From Candidatus Sulfopaludibacter sp. SbA3 (GTDB taxonomy: Bacteria > Pseudomonadota > Alphaproteobacteria > Caulobacterales > Hyphomonadaceae), in NCBI GenBank assembly GCA_945888325.1, contig CAMDAC010000010.1, positions 22,310 through 86,309 of the forward strand: 64,000 bases of DNA, read 5' to 3'. Below, in pieces: positions 1-7,458 of the stretch. Under the pieces are notes generated by a model. It made no database searches and was not told the DNA's origin. It was given only the letters and a program-made list of their open reading frames with translations. Within the stretch, counting starts at the first letter, position 1, and each line of letters starts with the position of its first letter. Both the position numbers and the translations under genes were made by a program.

Positions 1-1865
1 ATTTTGTCGGTTGCCGACCAGCTCGCGGTCGCGCCCAGAAGGGTATAGCCATCCGTGCGGGTCGTGTTTCTGTAATCCGACCACGGACCATCAGCGACCC
101 ATTCAAGGTTCGGCGCTACGGTGAAGCGGTCACCGGAGAAGCGCAGCTCGGCACGATAGACATGCTCCGGAATGACCGGAAGCGCGTTGTCGCCATACTG
201 GGCGTCGTCTTCGAACTTGAAGTCCGAGTACTGGTAGACCTGGCGAAGCGTCAGCCAGTCCGTGAAGTCGAGCGACAGACCCGCCTCGATACCTGCATGG
301 GTCGTCTCATCGGCGTTGAAGGTCGATGCCGGGATATCCGGTCCAACCGTGAACTGAAGGAACTCGCCTTCCACATCAGCCGAATAGAGCGAGACGTCCC
401 ACTCGGCGATGCCGGCGCTGCCGCGCGAGCCCACTTCGAACGTCCAGGCTGTCTGGGCGTCGATCGGCACGAAGGAGGCGATCTGCGCCACTTCGCCCAT
501 GCCGGGGAACTCGGCCGACCGGCTGTAGTTCGCATACAGCTGGATGTATGGCGTCGCCTGATAGAGCGCGCCGAATTTCGGGGAGATTTCCTCGAAATCG
601 GCCGTGCCGAAGGCCGCGGTGGGGCGGAACTGTGTTTGCTCCCGCTCGCCCTGCGCCGCAATCACGCCGGCAATCAGGGTCAGATTGTCGGTCACGTTGT
701 AGCGGCCTTCGCCATAGACGTTGGCGGTCCAGGCCGACTGGTCTGCTTCAAACGTCAGGGCGCCGCGCGCGCCGTTGATGTTCACGAACCGCTTGGCATC
801 GGTCTCGCCCTCGCGGGCTTCGGCGCCGAGCGTGAAGGCGAACGGACCCTTCTCCCACTCATACCGGCCCCAGACGCCGCGATCGAGCGACTGGTAGTCG
901 ATGACCTGGAAGATCGGGTGATAGAGTTCCTTGGAGTTCAGCCACACGCCGACGGCGAGATCGCCGTCACCCAGATCGAACCGCGTCTGGTTCTGCACAC
1001 GGATGGAGTTGATGTCGCGGGCCTGATCGCCCACGAAGTTGCCCTTCGAAGGATTGTTCAGCGTGTCATTCAGGTTCAGCGCGCCCGGCAGTTCCTGATT
1101 GATGTTGTTGAGGCTGAGATAGAAGCGCGTCTCGACATTGTCCGTGACGTCATAGCCGACGTTGCCGTGGAAACGGTAGGAATTGCGGCTGGCATGGTCG
1201 CGCCCGCCCTCCGAGGTGTCGGCGCTGACCGCGCCCCAGGCATCCCAGCGGCCGGAATCGACACCGCCGGAGACAAGGCCGCGATAGGTTTCGAAGCTGC
1301 CGGCGTCGCCGCGCACGTAGAGGCCGGGGGCCGTCTCGCCGGTCGGCGTGACCCCGTTGATCGCGCCGCCCAGCGTGCCCGAGCCGAAGCGCAGCGCGTT
1401 GGCGCCGCGATAGACTTCGAGGTGATCGAAGAAGATCGGCTCGAGTTCCTGGAAGTCGCCGTTGTCGTCGGCGAGGTTGATCGGTGCGCCGTCCTGAAGG
1501 AGCGTCAGGCCGCGCATGTGGAAGCCGCGGCTGATGCCGGAGCCGCGGATGGAAATGCGGATTTCCTGGCCATAGCGCGGCTGCGTATAGACGCCCGGCG
1601 AGAAGGCCAGCGTGTCGCGCATCGAGACGAGGAAGCGGTCGGCATATTCGTCATGGCTGACGACATCGGCGCCGCCGGCTGTGCGGGCAGCGTTGGCCTC
1701 GGCTTCGTTGGTCTGGGCGGTGGACGTGACAATGATGGTCTCTTCGACGCGGACGCTATCTTCGCCGGATTCGATTTCCTGCGCGGCGGCGGGGAGCGAA
1801 GCCCAGAGCGCAAGCCCAAGGGCGGAGAGGCTCACGGCGGAGCCCGTTTTCAGGGAGAAATTCAT
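1..1865 (-). CDS. TonB-dependent outer membrane receptor (3' end outside window)
   Basis: The start codon lies at 1865-1863 on the minus strand and the frame stays open to the window edge, giving about 621 codons of a protein family usually 650-750 residues long. The N-terminus is a signal peptide ending near LPAAAQ (residues 21-29), followed by a TonB-box-like stretch ETIIVTST, then a plug domain with R-G-S-G-I-S-R-G-F-H-M-R-G and Q-D-G-A-P-I-N. The rest alternates aromatic-rich strands typical of a 22-strand beta barrel. Members import siderophore-iron or other metal chelates across the outer membrane using TonB energy. The gene lies 76 nt after a DUF2946 gene on the same strand, a pairing that suggests metal uptake. 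The substrate cannot be read from sequence. Confidence 0.9.
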   Translation of the reverse strand, partial: MNFSLKTGSAVSLSALGLALWASLPAAAQEIESGEDSVRVEETIIVTSTAQTNEAEANAARTAGGADVVSHDEYADRFLVSMRDTLAFSPGVYTQPRYGQEIRISIRGSGISRGFHMRGLTLLQDGAPINLADDNGDFQELEPIFFDHLEVYRGANALRFGSGTLGGAINGVTPTGETAPGLYVRGDAGSFETYRGLVSGGVDSGRWDAWGAVSADTSEGGRDHASRNSYRFHGNVGYDVTDNVETRFYLSLNNINQELPGALNLNDTLNNPSKGNFVGDQARDINSIRVQNQTRFDLGDGDLAVGVWLNSKELYHPIFQVIDYQSLDRGVWGRYEWEKGPFAFTLGAEAREGETDAKRFVNINGARGALTFEADQSAWTANVYGEGRYNVTDNLTLIAGVIAAQGEREQTQFRPTAAFGTADFEEISPKFGALYQATPYIQLYANYSRSAEFPGMGEVAQIASFVPIDAQTAWTFEVGSRGSAGIAEWDVSLYSADVEGEFLQFTVGPDIPASTFNADETTHAGIEAGLSLDFTDWLTLRQVYQYSDFKFEDDAQYGDNALPVIPEHVYRAELRFSGDRFTVAPNLEWVADGPWSDYRNTTRTDGYTLLGATASWSATDK

Positions 1866-1892
1866 GGTGTGTCGTCTTCAGTTGAAAGTGAC

Positions 1893-1910
1893 CCGGAGCG
1901 AGCGCTCCGG
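1893..1910. other. Inverted repeat between DUF2946 gene and TonB receptor
   Basis: CCGGAGC and GCTCCGG form a perfect 7-bp stem with a GAGC loop, 28 nt upstream of the receptor start. It sits inside a probable two-gene transcript. There is no T-run, so it is not a canonical terminator; an mRNA-stability or attenuation role is only inferred. Confidence 0.4.
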
Positions 1911-1941
1911 CAGACTGCCCTCCGGATGGAGAGCGGCTAGA

Positions 1942-2352
1942 TCAGGCTTTCAGTGAAGCAGGCGGCGCGCGTGAGCCGACCGGCGGGCCGCGCGGGACAT
2001 GCGCGAAGCGGACCTCGAAGACGGGCGCGGTTTGGGCCGCAATGCCTTCGGAGGGTGACTTTAGGACAACCGGCTCGGGAAGCGTGGCCGTTTGGGCGAT
2101 CACGCAAGCCGGACAGTCATGGTCCGTATCCGTCGGTGCGGAATTCGAGTTCTGGGCGATGAGCTCGGCGAGTTCGGCACCAACTGCAGAGTGGGCAGAG
2201 TGCATGTCGTCTGCCGGCATGGCGCAAAGCACCGAGGGCAACTCGCCGGGACGTGAGGACGCCGCCGCCATCGCCCCAGGCATCAAGGCCTGGGAGATCA
2301 GTGCGATCACGGCAAGCGCGCGCGCAATGTGACTGGCAGCATATCCCCACAT
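1942..2352 (-). CDS. DUF2946-like putative metal-associated secreted protein
   Basis: A 136-residue protein with a hydrophobic signal segment at residues 8-30. A His/Cys cluster follows, H78-D-C80-P-A-C83, and near the C-terminus is the R-G-P-P motif (121-124) common in DUF2946 proteins. Members are small exported or membrane-attached proteins often encoded beside TonB receptors or copper genes; their biochemical role is not established. Here it precedes the receptor at 1-1865 on the same strand. The CxxC/His pattern fits binding of a soft metal such as copper (inference). Start is ATG at 2352. Moderate confidence in family, low in function. Confidence 0.65.
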   Translation of the reverse strand: MWGYAASHIARALAVIALISQALMPGAMAAASSRPGELPSVLCAMPADDMHSAHSAVGAELAELIAQNSNSAPTDTDHDCPACVIAQTATLPEPVVLKSPSEGIAAQTAPVFEVRFAHVPRGPPVGSRAPPASLKA

Positions 2353-2533
2353 GCCCGGCAGAATATCAGGTTTGGCGGCCGGTTGAAGAGTCCGCTTCGC
2401 CGCAGGCGATTCCGGCCTGCCCGGTACGCGCGCCCGGGGGGGAGAAATTCCCCCTACGGAACCTCTAGCCCATCCGGCCCGCCTCCCATAGGGTTGCTCC
2501 CGTCATCAGAACATACAATCAGGGAGGGCCGCC
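2353..2533. other. Divergent intergenic region with G/C hairpin
   Basis: This gap separates the divergent DUF2946 and SDR genes. GGGGGA (2438-2443) and TCCCCC (2449-2454) form a 6-bp stem with a GAAAT loop. The SDR has a strong AGGGAGG ribosome binding site at 2521-2527. I see no clear -35/-10 pair and no recognisable riboswitch core. Confidence 0.4.
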
Positions 2534-3301
2534 ATGAGCCTGTTCGATCTCAGGGGAAAATCCGCCATCATCACGGGCTCTTCGCGCGGCATCGGCCGGG
2601 CGATCGCCGAGGCCATGGCCGACCAGGGCGCCCGCGTGGTGATCTCCTCGCGCAAGCCCGGCCCCTGCCAGGAAGTGGCGGACGGCATCAACAAGAAGCA
2701 TGGCGACGGTACCGCCATCGCCATCCCGGCCAACATCTCCTCCAAGGAGGACTTGCAGGCGATGGTCGACGAGACCAACAAGTCGTTCGGCAAGATCGAC
2801 ATCGTCGTCTGCAATGCCGCGTCGAACCCCTATTACGGCCCTATGGCCGGCATCTCGGACGATGCGTTCACCAAGATCCTGCAGAACAACATCATCTCGA
2901 ACCACTGGCTGATCCAGATGTGCGCCCCGCAGATGCGTGAGCGGAAAGACGGCGCGGTGATCATCGTCTCGTCCATCGGCGGCCTGCGCGCCTCGCCGGT
3001 GATCGGCGCCTACAACATCTCCAAGGCGGCGGACTTCCAGCTCGCCCGCAACCTTGCCGCCGAATTCGGCGCCGACAATATCCGCGTCAACTGCATCGCG
3101 CCCGGCCTGATCAAGACCGACTTTGCCAAGGCCCTCTGGGACAATCCGGAAACCCTGAAGCGCGCCCTCACCGGCACGCCGCTGAAGCGCATCGGCGACC
3201 CGGAAGAAATCGCCGGCGCGGCGGTCTATCTCGCGTCGAAGGCAGGCGCCTACATGACCGGCCAGATGCTGGTGGTGGACGGCGGGGCGACCGTTACCTG
3301 A
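2534..3301 (+). CDS. SDR family NAD(P)-dependent oxidoreductase
   Basis: A 255-residue classical short-chain dehydrogenase. The Rossmann motif T-G-S-S-R-G-I-G lies at residues 14-21, an N-A-A variant of NNAG at 94-96, the catalytic Ser near 146-147 and Y160-N-I-S-K164. The C-terminal G-Q-x-x-x-V-D-G-G is also typical. It probably oxidises or reduces a hydroxyl/ketone on an acyl or secondary-metabolite substrate with NAD(P)H in the cytosol. The stop overlaps the thioesterase start by one base (TGATG), so the two are translationally coupled, and a hotdog partner favours an acyl-CoA substrate (inference). Start ATG has the strong AGGGAGG site upstream. Confidence 0.92.
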   Translation: MSLFDLRGKSAIITGSSRGIGRAIAEAMADQGARVVISSRKPGPCQEVADGINKKHGDGTAIAIPANISSKEDLQAMVDETNKSFGKIDIVVCNAASNPYYGPMAGISDDAFTKILQNNIISNHWLIQMCAPQMRERKDGAVIIVSSIGGLRASPVIGAYNISKAADFQLARNLAAEFGADNIRVNCIAPGLIKTDFAKALWDNPETLKRALTGTPLKRIGDPEEIAGAAVYLASKAGAYMTGQMLVVDGGATVT

Positions 3302-3768
3302 TGCGAACCGAACTCTCGGCCCAGCAAGAGGCCTTCTTCGCCCGGCTCCGCTCCGGCGAATGGGAATTGCCGAACGGCATCCGCAATCTCGGCATCAAGC
3401 CGCATGAATGGCTGAAGGAGGTCTCCTACGGCTACACCCGCTATGAATGGCCCAATACCGGCGACCGCGACATACAGCCGGACCGCGTCTTCGGCGGCTG
3501 GGTGGCGGGGCTTTCCGATCACATCGTTTCGATGACAATGGCGAGCGCGCTGGACGACGGCGAATGGTTCACCACCATGGAACTGCAGACGCGGATCCTT
3601 CGCCCGGTGCCGAACGGCGTGATCAACATCGAAGGCCGCCTGATCAGCCGGGGCAAGACCACCGCCCTGGTCGAGGCCGACTGGCGCGATGACAAGGGCC
3701 GCCACCTCGCGCGCATCACCGCCGCGAAGGCGATCCGCTCAATGGCGGAGCTGCGTCCCGGGGGCTGA
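3301..3768 (+). CDS. PaaI-like hotdog-fold thioesterase
   Basis: A 155-residue single hotdog domain. The helix segment G-G-W-V-A-G-L-S-D (around residue 65) and the following strands MELQTRILRPV and VEADWRDDKGR match PaaI/YbgC-like thioesterases of 130-160 residues. These hydrolyse acyl-CoA or aryl-CoA thioesters in the cytosol. Its start codon overlaps the upstream SDR stop by one base, so both are almost certainly one operon. The residue that commonly acts as nucleophile or base cannot be assigned with certainty from the sequence alone, so substrate remains unknown. Confidence 0.75.
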   Translation: MRTELSAQQEAFFARLRSGEWELPNGIRNLGIKPHEWLKEVSYGYTRYEWPNTGDRDIQPDRVFGGWVAGLSDHIVSMTMASALDDGEWFTTMELQTRILRPVPNGVINIEGRLISRGKTTALVEADWRDDKGRHLARITAAKAIRSMAELRPGG

Positions 3769-3843
3769 CGCTGCAGCGCACCAATTCCCGCTGGACAAAT
3801 CTGACCGGCATGCCAATTCCTCGTGCAACCCAAGGATTTTGAC

Positions 3844-4395
3844 ATGGCCGACCGCAAGGATGACGCAGGAAACCCGGTCCGCGACCCGCTGCTGGAGCGC
3901 GCGATCGAGCATACGATCTATGCCAGCCGCTGGCTGATGGCGCCAATCTATCTGGGCCTCATCGCGGCCCTCGGCATCCTGATCGTCACCTTCTTCCGCG
4001 AACTCGCCCACGCCATTCCAGGCGTGCTGGCGATGGAAGAATCGGATGTCATCCTGCTGATCCTCTCGCTGGTCGATGTCTCGCTGGCGGGCAACCTGGT
4101 GCTGATCATCCTGTTTTCGGGCTATGAGAACTTCGTCTCGAAGATCGGCCCGGCCGAGCACCGCGACCGGCCGGCCTGGATGGGCAAGGTGGATTTTTCC
4201 GGCCTCAAGTCCAAGCTCATCGCCTCGATCGTCGCGATCTCGGCCATCCACCTGCTGAAAATCTTCATGGACCTCGGCAAGTACTCGGCGGAGGACCTGA
4301 TGTGGTACACGATCATCCATGTCACCTTTGTCATCTCGGGCGTCGGATTTGCGATCATGGATTATATCGACGCGCGGTCGTACAAATCGAAATAA
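3844..4395 (+). CDS. YqhA/UPF0114 family membrane protein
   Basis: A 183-residue inner membrane protein with about four hydrophobic segments and the family hallmark L-A-G-N-L-V-L-I-I-L-F-S-G-Y-E-N-F-V-S, followed by W-x-x-x-x-D-F-x-x-L-K-x-K. I chose ATG at 3844 over the GTG at 3823 because AAGGA lies at 3832-3836, 7 nt upstream. Family function is undefined. It is 75 nt downstream of the SDR/thioesterase pair and may be transcribed with it, although the gap allows a separate promoter. Identification of the family is fairly secure; the physiological role is not known. Confidence 0.8.
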   Translation: MADRKDDAGNPVRDPLLERAIEHTIYASRWLMAPIYLGLIAALGILIVTFFRELAHAIPGVLAMEESDVILLILSLVDVSLAGNLVLIILFSGYENFVSKIGPAEHRDRPAWMGKVDFSGLKSKLIASIVAISAIHLLKIFMDLGKYSAEDLMWYTIIHVTFVISGVGFAIMDYIDARSYKSK

Positions 4396-4429
4396 GGTCC
4401 CCGGCCTTCAGATCCGGTATTCTGCACGT

Positions 4430-4942
4430 ATGCTGATAGAACTCGTCAAAGGCACCACGCACGATACGCTGCGCATTGAACGCGCCGACGGATCGCGCGC
4501 GGAGGCGCAGGTCTCGAAGAAAGGCCCGCTGCCGCATGACGGCGTGCACTTTGCGGTCGAGACCGGGCTGGGCTTCCGGCTGGGCTTCCGGCGGGGCTTT
4601 TTCGGCCTGATCGCCGAAGGCCGCCACCCGGACGAGATCGCCGGATTCGCCTCGGCGATGGGCCATTCCAGCGCGGCCAAAGCCCATGCGCCTGATCTGT
4701 CGATCATCGAACTTCTTCAGGCCGAACGGCTCGTCGAGTGTTTCGAGGCGGAAGTTTGGGGTGGCCCGGCGGACCTCGAAACGCTGCAGTCCGTTGCGGA
4801 TGCAGCCTTCAGCGCCTCGCTGGCTCCACGCGTTGTCCTGACCGAGAACGGCGTCTCGGCGGTCCGCTCCGGTCTCGAACAGCTCAAGGCGGATTGGCTG
4901 CGTCTGCCACTAGGTGGCACGCTCTGTTACGACTGGCCCTGA
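4430..4942 (+). CDS. Hypothetical protein, 170 residues
   Basis: I do not recognise this gene. It encodes a soluble 170-residue protein beginning M-L-I-E-L-V-K-G-T-T-H-D and ending G-T-L-C-Y-D-W-P, without signal peptide or membrane segment. An N-terminal beta-rich part with an arginine-rich patch around residues 44-55 (fragment GFRRGFF) is followed by a helical region. It starts 34 nt after the YqhA-family gene and ends convergently 4 nt from queA. GC-rich codon use in the frame resembles its neighbours, which supports a real gene. No function is proposed. Confidence 0.6.
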   Translation: MLIELVKGTTHDTLRIERADGSRAEAQVSKKGPLPHDGVHFAVETGLGFRLGFRRGFFGLIAEGRHPDEIAGFASAMGHSSAAKAHAPDLSIIELLQAERLVECFEAEVWGGPADLETLQSVADAAFSASLAPRVVLTENGVSAVRSGLEQLKADWLRLPLGGTLCYDWP

Positions 4943-4946
4943 CGCC

Positions 4947-6002
4947 TCACGGCAAGAGCAGGCAGGCGTCACCATAGGAATAGAAGCGGTAGCCTTCGCG
5001 GATCGCATGCGCGTAGGCAGCCTGCATCACATCCGTTCCCATCAGTGTACAGACGAGCATGAAAAGGCTCGATTCCGGCAGGTGGAAGTTCGTCACGAGT
5101 GCATCGGTGGCCCGGATACGGTCTCCGGGTTTCAGGAAAATGTCGGTCGCCCCGGTGGCGGCGTGCAAGGCGCCCTCCTCGTCGGCGCAGCTCTCCAGCG
5201 TGCGCATCGCGGTTGTGCCCACCGGCACGATCCGTTTGCCGGCCGCCCGCGCCTTGTTCAGCCGCGCCGCCACGTCCGGCGTCAGGCGCCGCCATTCCTC
5301 GTGCAGCTTGTTTTCCTGGATGTGCCTTTCTTCCAGCGGCTTGAACGTGCCGAGCCCGACATGCAGGCGCACGGTTTCCCGCGCGATCCGGGCGGCGTCG
5401 ATCTCTTCCAGCAGGCGCGGCGTGAAGTGCAGCCCGGCGGTGGGCGCCGCCACGCTGGCGGCTTCTTCGCCAGCAAACTTCGTCTGGTAGGTCTCACGGT
5501 CCTTCGCGTCGGCGGGCCGGCGCCGCGCGATATAGGGCGGCAGCGGCATCGCGCCATGCGCGTCCAGCGCCGCTTCGAGGTCTGCGCCTTCGCAGTCGAA
5601 CGCCAGCTCGATCTCGCCGCCTTCGCGGCGCCCGGTGATCGCTGCAGAAAATCCGTCGGCGAACTGAATCGTGTCGCCTTCCTTGAGCCGGCGGCCGGGC
5701 CGCGCGAGTGCCAGCCAGCGGCGAGCGTCGATCCGCTCGACCAGGTTCACATCCACGGTCACGTCCCGGCTGGCGCCATCGCGCGCGGGACGCACGCCCT
5801 TCAGCGCGGCGGGCAGGACGCGCGTGTCGTTGAACACCAGCACATCGCCGGGGGTGAGGAAGCGCGGCAGGTCGCGCACGCTCGCATCCTCAAGCCGCCC
5901 GTCGCTGTGCACCACCAGCAGCCGCGCGGCATCCTGCGGCTCAGCCGGGCGCAGCGCGATCAGCGCCTCGGGCAGGTCGAAGTTGAATTGGGCAAGGTCC
6001 AT
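4947..6002 (-). CDS. queA: tRNA preQ1(34) S-adenosylmethionine ribosyltransferase-isomerase
   Basis: QueA transfers and isomerises the ribosyl moiety of S-adenosylmethionine onto preQ1-modified tRNA, giving epoxyqueuosine in the wobble position of GUN anticodon tRNAs. The 351-residue product begins M-D-L-A-Q-F-N-F-D-L-P, the family's usual N-terminus, and contains L-I-A-L-R-P, V-F-N-D-T-R-V-L-P-A, T-A-G-L-H-F-T and T-N-F-H-L-P-x-S motifs. An ATG 12 nt further upstream (6014) is possible but adds residues not usual for the family. It is the last gene of the minus-strand gyrA-coaD-cyclophilin-queA block common in alphaproteobacteria. Confidence 0.95.
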   Translation of the reverse strand: MDLAQFNFDLPEALIALRPAEPQDAARLLVVHSDGRLEDASVRDLPRFLTPGDVLVFNDTRVLPAALKGVRPARDGASRDVTVDVNLVERIDARRWLALARPGRRLKEGDTIQFADGFSAAITGRREGGEIELAFDCEGADLEAALDAHGAMPLPPYIARRRPADAKDRETYQTKFAGEEAASVAAPTAGLHFTPRLLEEIDAARIARETVRLHVGLGTFKPLEERHIQENKLHEEWRRLTPDVAARLNKARAAGKRIVPVGTTAMRTLESCADEEGALHAATGATDIFLKPGDRIRATDALVTNFHLPESSLFMLVCTLMGTDVMQAAYAHAIREGYRFYSYGDACLLLP

Positions 6003-6047
6003 GCCCGCGCTCATCGCGCAGGCATGGGCAAAGCGTCAAGGCTGCGC

Positions 6048-6923
6048 TTACTTCACGATCGCCGGGATCGCCGGCAGTTCGCACACATCCACCTCGCCCT
6101 TGGTGGCGAGTTCGGAAGCGAAGGCCTCTGTGTCCGTGCGTAGCACCCAGGCTTTGGGACGGCTCGCTTCCGGCAGGTCGGCGGCAATTTTGGCCGACGT
6201 CAGCAGGTCCGGATCGTCCACCGTGCCACTGCCCGGCGCGCCCTTCTTCAGAGCCTTGACGACATCCTGCCCCGCGATCACGCGGCCCCAGGACGTGTAC
6301 TGCTTGTCGAGGTGCGGCGAGTGTTCGCGCATCAGGAAGAACTGCGTGTCGCCCGAATTCGGATCATTCGTGCGCGCCGTCGACAGCACGCCGCGGCAAT
6401 GCGGGATCGAGGTCGAAACCAGTCCGTCAGCGGACATCTCCGCGAAGAAGGTTGGCTGCGTCAGCATAGGGAAGCCTTTGAGGTAACCGTTCTTGCCGGT
6501 GTCCTCGGGGCCGATCACCGCGTCCAGCGGCGTCGCGGCAACGTCGCGGCGGAAGGTGAACTCGCCCGGAATGCCCGGCCAGCCGGGATCGGCGCCCTTC
6601 TTGGCCCAGACGTCACCGCCCTGCGCCATGAAATCGTCGATCACGCGATGGAAGGTGGTGCCGTCCAGGTCACCCGATTTGATGATCTTGGTGAACTGCG
6701 CGTAGTGCTTTGGTGCCACGTCCGGGAAAGCCTCGATCAGGATGCGGCCCTTGGTCGTCTCGAAGACGATGAGGTTGGCCGGATCGACCGCGCGCCAGTT
6801 GGCCTCATCGGCGGTCTCGGCCCCGGCGCCCAGCGTCCAGGCGGGCTGGGCCGCAGTATCCCCGCATGCGGGCAAGGCCAGCCCGAGAAGGCCGGCGGCA
6901 ATTCCAAACGCGACACGTTTCAT
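6048..6923 (-). CDS. Cyclophilin-type peptidyl-prolyl isomerase, probable lipoprotein
   Basis: A 291-residue cyclophilin. The N-terminus is a signal peptide with a lipobox-like L-P-A-C at about residue 20, so it is probably a periplasmic lipoprotein. The cyclophilin core carries T-T-F-H-R-V-I-D-D-F-M-A-Q-G-G-D and, after a longer insertion between them than in minimal cyclophilins, G-D-T-Q-F-F-L-M. It would speed cis/trans proline isomerisation during envelope protein folding. Its ATG overlaps the coaD stop by 4 nt (ATGA), indicating translational coupling; the same order is seen in other alphaproteobacteria. The C-terminal 50 residues are family-variable. Confidence 0.88.
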   Translation of the reverse strand: MKRVAFGIAAGLLGLALPACGDTAAQPAWTLGAGAETADEANWRAVDPANLIVFETTKGRILIEAFPDVAPKHYAQFTKIIKSGDLDGTTFHRVIDDFMAQGGDVWAKKGADPGWPGIPGEFTFRRDVAATPLDAVIGPEDTGKNGYLKGFPMLTQPTFFAEMSADGLVSTSIPHCRGVLSTARTNDPNSGDTQFFLMREHSPHLDKQYTSWGRVIAGQDVVKALKKGAPGSGTVDDPDLLTSAKIAADLPEASRPKAWVLRTDTEAFASELATKGEVDVCELPAIPAIVK

Positions 6924-7417
6924 TTCCTGTACTTCTCCAACAGCGCCGTCTTCACGTCAGGCGTGACGAACGGCGTGATGTTGCCGCCGAGGCTCGCGAT
7001 TTCCTTCACGAGCCGGGAGGCAACGGCCTGATGGCGAACATCGGCCATAAGGAAGACGGTTTCAATGTCGGGATTCAGTTGCTCGTTCATCGCCGTCATC
7101 TGGAACTCGTATTCGAAGTCCTGGACGGCACGCAGGCCGCGCACGATGATCTGGGCGCCGCAGGCCTCGGCAAACTTCATCAGGAGCCCGTGCATGGGCA
7201 TCACGCGGATTTCCGCCAGCCCCGGCCCGTTCAGCCGCGCCGTCTCGGCCTTCACCATCGCCACCCGCTCTTCCAGCGAGAACAGCGGCTTCTTGGATTC
7301 GTTGACCGCGACGCCGATGATCAGCTCGTCGACCAGCTTCATCGCCCGGCCGAAAATGTCGATATGACCGTTCGTCGGCGGATCGAAAGTGCCGGGGTAT
7401 AGTCCAATTCGGCGCAC
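6920..7417 (-). CDS. coaD: Phosphopantetheine adenylyltransferase
   Basis: CoaD joins ATP and 4'-phosphopantetheine to dephospho-CoA, the penultimate step of coenzyme A synthesis. The 165-residue length is normal. The nucleotidyltransferase signature Y-P-G-T-F-D-P-P-T-N-G-H-I-D is at residues 7-20, with H18 of the (T/H)xGH motif, and V-R-G-L-R-A-V-x-D-F-E-Y-E and a variant of the C-terminal ISSTxVR region (V-A-S-R-L-V-K-E) follow. It lies 41 nt behind gyrA and overlaps the cyclophilin gene by 4 nt. Confidence 0.96.
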   Translation of the reverse strand: MRRIGLYPGTFDPPTNGHIDIFGRAMKLVDELIIGVAVNESKKPLFSLEERVAMVKAETARLNGPGLAEIRVMPMHGLLMKFAEACGAQIIVRGLRAVQDFEYEFQMTAMNEQLNPDIETVFLMADVRHQAVASRLVKEIASLGGNITPFVTPDVKTALLEKYRK

Positions 7418-7458
7418 GTGCGGCCCTCCAGTAACCAGTCCAGTCGTCCGGCAGGCGC

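Noticed and set aside
2353..2533. Possible riboswitch in the G-rich region upstream of the SDR gene.
   Set aside because: Only one short stem is present and none of the conserved cores I know (TPP, cobalamin, SAM) can be found.
5059..5490. Frames antisense to queA that look like small Ser/Arg-rich proteins.
   Set aside because: Composition is that of a reverse-complement shadow and queA is complete and conserved.
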